A DNA stretch of 13,447 nt, from the NCBI GenBank assembly GCA_002404515.1, contig DHJV01000025.1, forward strand, positions 1 to 13,447, written 5' to 3'. Position numbers and translations under genes: made by a program. This document shows positions 1 to 6,831 of the stretch, in pieces. Below the pieces are notes generated by a model, which did no database searches, was not told the DNA's origin, and saw nothing but the letters and a program-made list of their open reading frames with translations. This DNA is from Lachnospiraceae bacterium UBA4711 (GTDB taxonomy: Bacteria; Bacillota; Clostridia; Lachnospirales; Lachnospiraceae). How positions within the stretch are numbered: position 1 is the first letter of the stretch; every line of letters starts with the position of its first letter.

Positions 1-243
1 GTGCTTGTTGTACGACCGGAACTGTCCCTTCGCCAGTACCTTTTCCCCAATGTGGGATTTTTCTACATCAAACAGGCGATCGGAAACCATCAAAGGAATC
101 ACGTCATGCGCATCGCTTAATCTGCTGACTACCAGATCCACCATGTAGAATCCCTCTCCGAATATCTCATGGCTGAATCGGAAATCTGATACGATTTCTC
201 CTGCTACTACCACCTGATTGTTGTTCAAAATCTTCTCTGTCAT
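1..243 (-). CDS. SSB-like OB-fold single-stranded DNA-binding protein (N-terminal part, cut by window edge)
   Basis: The first 81 codons of a gene reading leftward out of the window, starting at ATG 241-243. The start is supported by an AGGGAGG ribosome site at 251-257, seven bases upstream. The protein opens MTEKILNNNQVVVAGEIVSD and continues with short alternating beta-strand segments (FRFSHEIFGEGFYMVDLVV, then VIPLMVSDRLFDV, then KVLAKGQFRSYN). This resembles the small SSB-like OB-fold proteins common in Clostridia, which are known as single-stranded DNA-binding proteins of about 100-150 residues. I recognise it from the family pattern, not from a catalytic motif, so the precise role (general SSB or a restart/recombination accessory) is inferred. 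It lies 120 bases downstream of an RNA methyltransferase gene and dnaE on the same strand, which fits a DNA replication or repair role. The gap before it carries strong inverted repeats. The C-terminus is not visible. Confidence 0.75.
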   Translation of the reverse strand, partial: MTEKILNNNQVVVAGEIVSDFRFSHEIFGEGFYMVDLVVSRLSDAHDVIPLMVSDRLFDVEKSHIGEKVLAKGQFRSYNKH

Positions 244-267
244 ATTTTTTCCTCCCTCTTGTCAATG

Positions 268-304
268 TTCACAGCCTCATTTATATCCCCATATAAACTG
301 TGAA
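268..304 (-). promoter_or_regulatory. Bulged 14-bp hairpin in the leader of the SSB-like gene
   Basis: Read on the minus strand, TTCACAG then TTTATAT pair with ATATAAA then CTGTGAA around a GGGG loop. The only interruption is a five-base bulge (TGAGG) on the 3' side. The inner arms are 280-286 and 291-297, and the outer arms are 268-274 and 298-304. All 14 pairs are Watson-Crick. The element ends 11 bases before the ribosome site at 251-257. No T-tract follows it, so it does not look like an intrinsic terminator. It could be an RNA element controlling translation or processing of the downstream gene, or a DNA operator (the inner palindrome TTTATAT-N4-ATATAAA). Function is inferred; the pairing is directly visible. 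Confidence 0.55.
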
Positions 305-310
305 TTTTTA

Positions 311-349
311 ATATTGTACATTTACAATATATGCGTGCCTATATTGTAA
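311..349. repeat. Three alternating ATATTGTA repeats forming mutually exclusive inverted repeats
   Basis: ATATTGTA occurs at 311-318, its reverse complement TACAATAT at 323-330, and ATATTGTA again at 341-348. The first two form an 8-bp inverted repeat with a 4-base spacer. The second and third form a 10-bp perfect inverted repeat (322-331 with 340-349) with an 8-base GC-rich spacer. The middle copy can pair with only one partner at a time. The array sits in the non-coding stretch between the methyltransferase stop (364) and the SSB-like start (243). It may be a cluster of protein-binding sites or alternative RNA hairpins. I did not find a convincing sigma-A promoter here. Confidence 0.55.
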
Positions 350-363
350 TATTCCAAACTTTT

Positions 364-1149
364 TCATTTTTTTCCTGTGCTTCGCTGTCGCAATACCTCG
401 TATGCAATCACCGCGGTTGAAATCGCTGCATTTAACGACTCCACCTGTCCGCACATCGGAATCCGGATCAGATCATCTGCTTTCGCGCTGATTTCATCTG
501 ACAAGCCATTTCCTTCGTTTCCGATCAGAAATGCACAGCCTCCGGTAAAATCCTTCTCATAGAAAGTCTCTCCATTCAGATGTGCCCCGTAAACCCGGAT
601 TCCGCGCGTTTTCACATGCTCGATTGCCGCCGCCAGATCCCCGGCTGCCACGATTGGCATCCGGAAAATCGATCCCATCGTCGAACGGATTACCTTCGGA
701 TTATAAATATCAACCGTATCTGCGCTCAGGATAATACCGGTTACTCCCGCGCCCTCTGCGGCTCGTATAATTGTGCCAAGGTTTCCCGGGTCCTGCAGCC
801 GTTCGATAATCAGCAAAAACGGTTCCGCATCGCCTGCAAATAAATCATCCTCCGTTCTGGCTGTCTGGTATACCTCTGCCAGAATCCCCTGCGGCGTATT
901 CGTATCCGACATACTCTGAAAAACCGAATCCCGGACGATTTCCACCTCCGCCTGTGTCCGGTTACAGATATCTGCGAATTTGTCCGCCATGCTTTCCGCT
1001 ACATAGAGTGTTCGAATCGCACCTGTAGGGATTTCCCGCACCATGCGGATACCCTCCACGATATAAAGCCCGGTCTCTCTGCGCCGGCTGGCGGATTTGA
1101 CCAGTTTTTTTATCTCTTTTACTTTGTCGTTCGATGCTGACGTTATCAC
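364..1149 (-). CDS. SpoU/TrmH-family RNA 2'-O-ribose methyltransferase
   Basis: A 261-residue protein predicted to move the methyl group of S-adenosylmethionine to a ribose 2'-hydroxyl of rRNA or tRNA. An N-terminal substrate-binding part (about 1-100, opening ITSASNDKVKEIKKL and containing YIVEGIRMVRE, as in SpoU_sub_bind domains) precedes the SPOUT knot domain. Motif 1 is DPGNLGTIIRAAEGAG with N123 and R129, motif 2 is LIGNEGNGL (208-216), and motif 3 is IPMCGQVESLNAAISTA (230-246). All three are intact, so the enzyme should be active. The target nucleotide cannot be read from the sequence. The start is GTG (1147-1149), and its first four bases GTGA overlap the TGA stop of dnaE. GGAG lies eight bases upstream inside dnaE, so translation is probably coupled to dnaE. 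Length is typical of the family. Confidence 0.93.
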   Translation of the reverse strand: MITSASNDKVKEIKKLVKSASRRRETGLYIVEGIRMVREIPTGAIRTLYVAESMADKFADICNRTQAEVEIVRDSVFQSMSDTNTPQGILAEVYQTARTEDDLFAGDAEPFLLIIERLQDPGNLGTIIRAAEGAGVTGIILSADTVDIYNPKVIRSTMGSIFRMPIVAAGDLAAAIEHVKTRGIRVYGAHLNGETFYEKDFTGGCAFLIGNEGNGLSDEISAKADDLIRIPMCGQVESLNAAISTAVIAYEVLRQRSTGKK

Positions 1150-4100
1150 GATTGTTCTCCGTTTCCTTTCTTGTCTAAGAGAATGACATTTGCCTCTCCA
1201 TAGGTCTGCTTCAATTTCTCTACCAAAGTCTCACTGGCATCGACCCGGTATAAATCCGGGAGCTGCTTAAGCTTGATATTTTGCTCCTGTCCTTCTCCGG
1301 CTGGCTTGATCAGTACTTTTACAATCACCCGTCCCGGATACTGCCGAAGCGTTGCATAGAGTTCCTGCTCCTGTTTCATATACGTCTCTAACTCTGTGAA
1401 GCGCAGCCACAGTTCCTTACCGGCTGCCATGCGCTCCTGCCGGATTTCATCAAAAGTCGTCATTTTCGAGAAGAGCAGCTTGCCGCCCCGCTCATCGACC
1501 GATGCATTTCCTTTGATCAGCACCTTCGCATCCTTCACAAACCGGTTTTTGTTCTGCCGGTAATCTCTGGCGAACACAACCACCTCGACCGACCCATACA
1601 GATCCTCCACGGTAAGAAAAGCCATCTCATCGCCGTTCCGTGTTGTCTTCTTCGTAATCTCCGTAAGCAGGCCGCCAATCGTATAGCTGGATTTATCCAC
1701 GACCCGCTCCCGCTCCTCAAATTCCATCTCTGCTCCGGCATTTTCATCGTCCTCGGTATCTGCCAGAAACGCCGTTGATTTCGCGGTTGTATACTCTTCT
1801 ATAATATCCAGATCATCTTCCAGCGGATGTCCACTGACATAGATACCAAGAATTTCCTTTTCCTTCGCAAGCAGCTCATCCTTCGGGTATTCCTCCACAT
1901 CTGGATAGTGCACCTGAAACTCGGCCTTTTCTTCCTCTCCAAGGAAATCCATCAGAGACATCTGTCCACTCATCGCATTTTTCTTTTCTTTCGCGGTCTG
2001 CTCTAACACAGCCGGATAAACCATCATCATCTGATGGCGGTTGTAGCCGAAGCTGTCAAATGCGCCTGCCAAAATAAAGCTCTCGATTGTCCGCTTGTTT
2101 GCTTCCTTCCCGGAAAGTCTCGTACAGAAATCCTCCAAGCTTGTAAATGGACCATTCGCAACAACCTCCTGATGAATGACCTCTGTCACGCCATCTCCAA
2201 TACTCCGCAAACCCGACAAACCAAACCGGATCGCATTTCCATCGACAAGGAAATCACCGCTTCCCTTGTTGATATCCGGTGGCAGAATCTTGATGCCAAG
2301 TGATTTACAGGTCTGAATATAACTGCTCATCTTCTCCGTATTTTCACGGACAGACGAGATCAACGCCGCCATATATTCGACCGGATAATAGATCTTTAAA
2401 TATGCCGTCTGATACGCGACAACCGCATACACTGCCGCATGCGACTTGTTAAATGCATAGTTTGCAAAATCGACCATATCATCGAAGATTTTATTGGCTA
2501 CTGATTCCGGAATGCCATTTTTTACACAGCCTGGTACGTTTAATTCCTCATTGCCGTATACAAAATACTGCCGTTCCTTATCCATAACGTCCGCTTTTTT
2601 CTTTGCCATCGCACGACGCACCAGATCAGAACGTCCCATCGAATATCCGGCAAGCTCCATTACAATCTGCATAACCTGCTCCTGATACACCATACAGCCG
2701 TATGTTGATTTCAGGATTTTCTCCAGCTTCGGTGTATCATAAACGATACTCTCAGGATGCTCACGGTTTGCCAGATATTTGGGAATAAAATCCATCGGTC
2801 CCGGACGATACAGCGAAATTCCGGCAATTACTTCATCCAGATTTTTGGGCTTCAACTGTTTCATGAAGGACTTCATACCGGCACTCTCCAACTGGAATAC
2901 ACCGTCGGTTTTTCCTTCCGATAACAGTTCATAAACTGCCGGATCAGTCAGATCCAGCTCGGACATATTGATCTTTACCCCATGATTGGCTTCGATTCGG
3001 TCTAATGCATCCTTGATGACGGTCAGATTTCGCAGTGCCAGGAAGTCCATCTTCAAAAGTCCCAGCTCTTCTACCGGATCCTTCTCATACTGGCAGACAA
3101 TACCGCCATCCACGCTTCGCGCAAGCGGTACATATTCCTCAATTGGCTTCTGACCGATAATAACCCCTGCCGGATGAACACCGGTATGCCGCTGCAGACC
3201 TTCGAGCTTCATTGCCATGTCGAGCAGTTTTGTTACATCCGGTTCGTTCTCATACATTTCTTTCAGGTCGGGACTTACTTTCAAAGCCACCGGAAGGGTG
3301 ACATCCTTCACGCCCGGAACCTTGTTCGGGATTGCCTTTGCAACCTTATCACACAGACTATACGGCAATGCCATCGCACGGCCAACATCGCGCACGCACA
3401 TCTTCGCCGCCATCGTACCGAACGTGACGATCTGGACAACCTTTTCCTTGCCGTATTTCTGTACAACGTAATCAATGACTTCCTGTCTGCGGTTGACACA
3501 GAAATCAATATCTATATCAGGCATTGATACACGTTCCGGATTCAGGAATCGCTCAAACAGCAGATCATACCGAAGCGGCTCGATATCCGTAATATACAGG
3601 CAATAGGATACGATTGATCCGGCGGCAGAGCCTCGTCCCGGTCCCACCGGAATGTCATGGCTTTTCGCGTAATTGACAAAATCCCACACGATCAGGAAAT
3701 AATCTACAAAGCCCATCTGTTTAATCATGTCAAGCTCATAATGCAGACGGTTCTTTACCTCATCTGTAACCTCCGGATACCGTTTTTTCGCGCCCTCCTC
3801 GCAGAGCATCGTCAGATAGGAGAACGAATCATAGCCCTCCGGCACATCGTATTTTGGAAGCTTCCGCTCGCCAAACACGATCTCAACATTACACATATCT
3901 GCAATCTTGTTTGTATTCTCCAGTGCTTCCTTTGCATATGGGAACAGTGCTTCCATTTCCTCCGGGGATTTCAGATAGAACTGCCCTTCCTCATAACGCA
4001 TACGATCCTCATCGTTGACTGTCTTTCCTGTCTGGATACAGAGCAGAATATCATGCGCCTCCCAGTCTTCTTTGTTAATATAATGGGAATCGTTCGTGAC

Positions 4101-4706
4101 AACCATCGGGATACCGGTTTCTTTGGATAACCGCATCACGCCCATATTGACCGTACGCTGATCCGGGATGCCGTGATCCTGCATCTCCAGATAATAGTTG
4201 CCCTCGCCAAAGATCTTCAGATGGCGCAGTGCTGCTTCCTTTGCTTTCTCATACTGCTCCTGCCGCAGATCCGTTGCAACCTCACCGGCAAGACACGCAG
4301 AAAGCGCAATGATACCCTCATGGTATTTCTCCAGCACCTCCATGTCCACACGCGGTTTATAATAATACCCCTCTGTGTAGCCACGTGTCACAATCTTACA
4401 GAGGTTGTGATAGCCCTCGTTATTTTTTGCAAGCAGAACCAGATGATAATACCGGTTTTCTCCCTTTACCACCTCGCGGTCAAACCGGGAACCCGGTGCG
4501 ACATACACCTCACAGCCGATGATCGGCTTGATTCCATTTGCCTTACATGTCTTATAAAATTCAATCACGCCGTACATCGCACCATGGTCTGTGATTGCAA
4601 GCGCATCCATGCCAAGCTCTTTTGCACGTGGAACCAGCTCCTTGATCTTCGCTGAACCGTCCAACAGACTGTACTGCGTATGCACATGTAAATGTGTAAA
4701 TTTCAT
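1146..4706 (-). CDS. dnaE: DNA polymerase III alpha subunit
   Basis: A complete 1186-residue replicative polymerase of the C family. Domains in order: PHP (about 1-280), with H7, H9, D16, H41, E66, H88, C138, D206 and H208 matching all nine metal-ligand positions of the PHP site; palm with GPGRGSAAGS (355-364), catalytic PDIDIDF (D399, D401) and third aspartate D554 in LKMDFLALRN; fingers; a helix-hairpin-helix region (about 800-890); a likely beta-clamp motif QMSLMDF (915-921); and an OB fold (about 1008-1090). The start is ATG 4704-4706 with AGGAG five bases upstream. That site overlaps the TAG stop of the preceding gene. The stop TGA overlaps the methyltransferase start. It belongs to the minus-strand operon that starts near 6718. 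Firmicutes normally also carry PolC; this gene is the DnaE partner. Identification is very secure. Confidence 0.98.
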   Translation of the reverse strand: MKFTHLHVHTQYSLLDGSAKIKELVPRAKELGMDALAITDHGAMYGVIEFYKTCKANGIKPIIGCEVYVAPGSRFDREVVKGENRYYHLVLLAKNNEGYHNLCKIVTRGYTEGYYYKPRVDMEVLEKYHEGIIALSACLAGEVATDLRQEQYEKAKEAALRHLKIFGEGNYYLEMQDHGIPDQRTVNMGVMRLSKETGIPMVVTNDSHYINKEDWEAHDILLCIQTGKTVNDEDRMRYEEGQFYLKSPEEMEALFPYAKEALENTNKIADMCNVEIVFGERKLPKYDVPEGYDSFSYLTMLCEEGAKKRYPEVTDEVKNRLHYELDMIKQMGFVDYFLIVWDFVNYAKSHDIPVGPGRGSAAGSIVSYCLYITDIEPLRYDLLFERFLNPERVSMPDIDIDFCVNRRQEVIDYVVQKYGKEKVVQIVTFGTMAAKMCVRDVGRAMALPYSLCDKVAKAIPNKVPGVKDVTLPVALKVSPDLKEMYENEPDVTKLLDMAMKLEGLQRHTGVHPAGVIIGQKPIEEYVPLARSVDGGIVCQYEKDPVEELGLLKMDFLALRNLTVIKDALDRIEANHGVKINMSELDLTDPAVYELLSEGKTDGVFQLESAGMKSFMKQLKPKNLDEVIAGISLYRPGPMDFIPKYLANREHPESIVYDTPKLEKILKSTYGCMVYQEQVMQIVMELAGYSMGRSDLVRRAMAKKKADVMDKERQYFVYGNEELNVPGCVKNGIPESVANKIFDDMVDFANYAFNKSHAAVYAVVAYQTAYLKIYYPVEYMAALISSVRENTEKMSSYIQTCKSLGIKILPPDINKGSGDFLVDGNAIRFGLSGLRSIGDGVTEVIHQEVVANGPFTSLEDFCTRLSGKEANKRTIESFILAGAFDSFGYNRHQMMMVYPAVLEQTAKEKKNAMSGQMSLMDFLGEEEKAEFQVHYPDVEEYPKDELLAKEKEILGIYVSGHPLEDDLDIIEEYTTAKSTAFLADTEDDENAGAEMEFEERERVVDKSSYTIGGLLTEITKKTTRNGDEMAFLTVEDLYGSVEVVVFARDYRQNKNRFVKDAKVLIKGNASVDERGGKLLFSKMTTFDEIRQERMAAGKELWLRFTELETYMKQEQELYATLRQYPGRVIVKVLIKPAGEGQEQNIKLKQLPDLYRVDASETLVEKLKQTYGEANVILLDKKGNGEQS

Positions 4707-4714
4707 CTTATCTC

Positions 4715-5332
4715 CTAGTAATCTTCTCCATATGGGAACAAATATTTCAAAAATGGCAGGTACTTCGCCAGCTTCTTCCGGCGCAGCGGAATCACCTCGT
4801 AATTATGAATATAACGGAAGGTGTATGCCTCGCCCTTTCTCGCAAGCATGTTCAGATACTTCTCCAGAAGCTTCGCGGAATCCGGGTGCAGCAAACGTCT
4901 CGATCTGCCATTCATATAATAATCGAGCGGCTGTTTCTCATAATATTTGTCCTTGTTATAAATCTTGCAGGCAGCCACACGGTCACAGAACATCTCGATC
5001 ACATATTCCTTTGGCATCTTACAGCCAACCAGCAAATGCTCCGTATCGTTTCTGTCGACATTGTAGTCCACCCAGTACTCCAGATGATGCTTGTTTCTTC
5101 CCTTGTGGTGCAGCCACGAAGAGGTGTATCCCTTGTCCTCACGCTCCGCATCGTTCGGGCTGCGGTTTCCCTGATAATATTTTGCGCCCATCGAGAACTC
5201 CGTCCACGAATATTTGGACAAGTCATGCAACAGTCCCTGCTTATATAATCCAACCGCAAAGCAATGCCGCATTACCATGATCTTATGCGCAGTAATCGTC
5301 TTTAAATGTTCCAGCCACTTCATTTTTAACAT
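4715..5332 (-). CDS. DUF5662-family protein, possible HD-like metal protein
   Basis: A 205-residue soluble protein, rich in His, Lys and Tyr, that I recognise as similar to DUF5662 proteins of Firmicutes and their phages. No function is established to my knowledge. Candidate metal-binding residues are H16, H23, the HD pair H36-D37 in GLLHDLSKY, H75-H76, H82-H83 and D117. The order H...HD...H...D recalls HD-superfamily phosphohydrolases, but this is inference only. The C-terminal 30 residues are basic and aromatic. The start is ATG 5330-5332, with AGAAGG nine bases upstream. A second in-frame ATG at 5321-5323 (202 residues), with AAGAG upstream, is also possible. It follows apbE after an 18-base gap. 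Its TAG stop is embedded in the ribosome site of dnaE eight bases before that gene's start, so the two are co-transcribed and probably translationally coupled. Confidence 0.8.
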   Translation of the reverse strand: MLKMKWLEHLKTITAHKIMVMRHCFAVGLYKQGLLHDLSKYSWTEFSMGAKYYQGNRSPNDAEREDKGYTSSWLHHKGRNKHHLEYWVDYNVDRNDTEHLLVGCKMPKEYVIEMFCDRVAACKIYNKDKYYEKQPLDYYMNGRSRRLLHPDSAKLLEKYLNMLARKGEAYTFRYIHNYEVIPLRRKKLAKYLPFLKYLFPYGEDY

Positions 5333-5350
5333 CTCTTTTCGCCTTCTATT

Positions 5351-6433
5351 TTATTTCTGTGTACCCTGTGCCGCATGGTACTGTCCTTTCAGTCCATCCG
5401 TCACTGTCACCTGATTTTCCTTGTCAATAAATACTGCCTCTGCCTTGTACTTCTGTAACAAGGGTAACGACTTCTCATAGCCAAGCACATAGCACGCGGT
5501 CGAAAGCGCATCACTATATAACCCATTCTGACATACGACCGTCACCGAAGAAAGTCCTGACTCCGCCGGGCAGCCGGTTGTACGGTCTAAAATATGATGA
5601 TACCGTATACCATCTTTCTCGATATACTTCTCATAATCGCCCGAAGTAGATACACAGGTGTTGCTGTCCGAAGCAAATTCCAGATATCCTATCATATCCT
5701 CGGCATCGCCCTGTGGATCACGGATGCCAACCCGGAATGCACTGCCATCCTGTTTTGTACCATACACGAGCACGCTTCCGCCGACACTGATCGTTCCACC
5801 GCTTACCGCATCCTCTTTTAATATCTGCTCTGCAATATCCAACGCGAATCCTTTGCCGACCGCACCAAGATCTAACACCATATCTGATTTGCCAATCGTC
5901 ACCGTCTGAGATTCACCAATCGTCACTGCCTCATACCCGGTCTTTGCAAGTGCTTCTTTAATCTCTATATCTGTTGGGACACGAAAATCTTCCTCGGCCG
6001 CAGACTCAATATTCCAGACGTTTGCCAGCGGACGGATCGTGATGTCTAAGCCGCCCTCACTATCCCGGCATATGTTATACGCCTGTGTCAGTGCCAGATA
6101 CAAAGTATCCGAAACCTCTGCCGCCTCTCCTGCCATATATGTGTGGTTCAGCTTATATAAGGCACTGCCCTCCTGCCGCCACGAGATTTCCTGCGCATCT
6201 AAGTCTTTGATTGCCTGTTCGATCTTCGCATACTCCGTATCCTCCGCCCCATACAGACTGACCGACACGGATGTTCCCATCGCAAAGCTGTATGTCGTCT
6301 GTCCATCTGCAAGCTGGCTCCCTTTTGATGTATCCTTCCGTGCATTCCCCCACCGGTACAGTATGATCAAAAGTCCGGCTGCTGCAAGCATACCGGCCGC
6401 AACGACTATTTTTTTTCCAATTCCCTGCCGCAT
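5351..6433 (-). CDS. apbE: FAD:protein FMN transferase, membrane-anchored ApbE
   Basis: A 360-residue enzyme of the ApbE family, which attaches FMN from FAD to a Ser/Thr of target flavoproteins such as Rnf/Nqr subunits, outside the cytoplasmic membrane. From the chosen start the protein has a basic N-terminus (MRQGIGKK) and a hydrophobic helix at about 8-27, without a lipobox cysteine, so it is probably an anchored exported enzyme. Family motifs are present: MGTSVSV (from 52), LDLGAVGKGFALD (187-199), SVGGSV (216-221), CVSTSGDYEKY (260-270), HHILDRTTG (279-287) and DALSTA (308-313), where D308 and T312 match metal-binding positions. The start ATG 6431-6433 lies one base after the upstream stop (TGA-T-ATG), with AAGGA 13 bases upstream. 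A TTG at 6473-6475 would add 14 residues. No target flavoprotein or Rnf/Nqr gene is in the window. Confidence 0.93.
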   Translation of the reverse strand: MRQGIGKKIVVAAGMLAAAGLLIILYRWGNARKDTSKGSQLADGQTTYSFAMGTSVSVSLYGAEDTEYAKIEQAIKDLDAQEISWRQEGSALYKLNHTYMAGEAAEVSDTLYLALTQAYNICRDSEGGLDITIRPLANVWNIESAAEEDFRVPTDIEIKEALAKTGYEAVTIGESQTVTIGKSDMVLDLGAVGKGFALDIAEQILKEDAVSGGTISVGGSVLVYGTKQDGSAFRVGIRDPQGDAEDMIGYLEFASDSNTCVSTSGDYEKYIEKDGIRYHHILDRTTGCPAESGLSSVTVVCQNGLYSDALSTACYVLGYEKSLPLLQKYKAEAVFIDKENQVTVTDGLKGQYHAAQGTQK

Positions 6434-6434
6434 A

Positions 6435-6713
6435 TCAATGATGATATCCTTCCATTCGTTTTGTGTATTCGTCAAGCTGTTCTTTTAACTTCTTATATTC
6501 TTTCTCCTTTAACTCCCCGGCTGCCTGATATTCTGCCAGTTTCACCTCCGCCTGCTTCCGCGCGGTAATCGCCAGATCCTTGTAGTTGTTCTCCAGATTG
6601 ATCTGCACTTCATGAAACAGTGCTTCTATCTCTTTTTTCGCCTGACTCGTTTTTCCAAATAACAAAACCTTCACTTCCTTTTTCACGGAAATCTTCGAAA
6701 CATTTGTTCGCAT
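6435..6713 (-). CDS. Small coiled-coil protein of unknown function
   Basis: A 92-residue, highly charged protein that I do not recognise. Residues about 20-90 are almost entirely Lys, Glu, Ala, Leu and Gln with heptad-like spacing (for example KKEIEALFHEVQ, then KEKEYKKLKEQLDEYTKRM), so a long helix or coiled coil is likely. There is no signal peptide or membrane segment. It is the first gene of the dnaE operon, and its stop is one base from the apbE ATG, so expression of the two is probably coupled. The ATG at 6711-6713 has no Shine-Dalgarno sequence and lies only about five bases from the expected transcription start. GTG or TTG codons 13-16 residues further in, close to AAGGA, are alternative starts. 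That it is a gene at all rests on the tight operon fit, codon composition and the promoter. Confidence 0.7.
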   Translation of the reverse strand: MRTNVSKISVKKEVKVLLFGKTSQAKKEIEALFHEVQINLENNYKDLAITARKQAEVKLAEYQAAGELKEKEYKKLKEQLDEYTKRMEGYHH

Positions 6714-6724
6714 AATTATGTTTT

Positions 6725-6753
6725 AGTATACCATTTTTTCATGCTTATTTCAA
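6725..6753 (-). promoter_or_regulatory. Sigma-A-type promoter of the coiled-coil-apbE-DUF5662-dnaE operon
   Basis: On the minus strand there is a -35 box TTGAAA (6748-6753), a 17-base spacer (6731-6747) and a -10 box TATACT (6725-6730) preceded by an extended -10 TG. Transcription should begin near 6717-6719. This is the only strong promoter I see upstream of the six minus-strand genes. Confidence 0.75.
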
Positions 6754-6766
6754 TGTATGATTGAAA
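6748..6766. repeat. Inverted repeat joining the two divergent -35 boxes
   Basis: TTTCAAT-GTATG-ATTGAAA is a perfect 7-bp inverted repeat with a five-base centre. Its left arm contains the -35 box of the leftward promoter and its right arm that of the rightward promoter. A protein bound here would cover both -35 boxes. Alternatively the symmetry simply reflects two identical TTGAAA boxes placed back to back plus one extra pair. Confidence 0.5.
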
Positions 6767-6789
6767 GTCCTCCCGCTTTTTGATAAAAT
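6761..6789 (+). promoter_or_regulatory. Sigma-A-type promoter of the ABC-F gene
   Basis: The -35 box TTGAAA (6761-6766), a 17-base spacer and the -10 box TAAAAT (6784-6789) predict a start near 6796. The leader would be only about 36 bases, too short for the long attenuator leaders found before some antibiotic-resistance ABC-F genes. A strong ribosome site AGGAGG (6818-6823) lies eight bases before the ATG at 6832. Confidence 0.75.
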
Positions 6790-6831
6790 GCTCTGGTAGA
6801 ATTTGTTTGAAACACGCAGGAGGAATTTATC

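Noticed and set aside
244..363. Independent sigma-A promoter for the SSB-like gene
   Set aside because: TACAAT and TATAAA resemble -10 boxes but none has a suitable -35 box at 16-18 bases, and a TTGACA near 260 has no -10 box at the right distance.
3174..4655. Several plus-strand open frames of 117-160 codons across dnaE
   Set aside because: They lie wholly inside dnaE, which is unmistakable on the other strand, and their Cys/His/Ile-rich composition is typical of antisense shadows.
4591..5280. Plus-strand open frame of 229 codons opposite the DUF5662 gene and the dnaE start
   Set aside because: The translation is rich in Pro, Ser, Cys and His with no recognisable domain, it has no convincing ribosome site, and the opposite strand encodes clear proteins.
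6790..6831. Attenuator or riboswitch leader before the ABC-F gene
   Set aside because: The predicted leader is about 36 bases and shows no hairpin or leader peptide.
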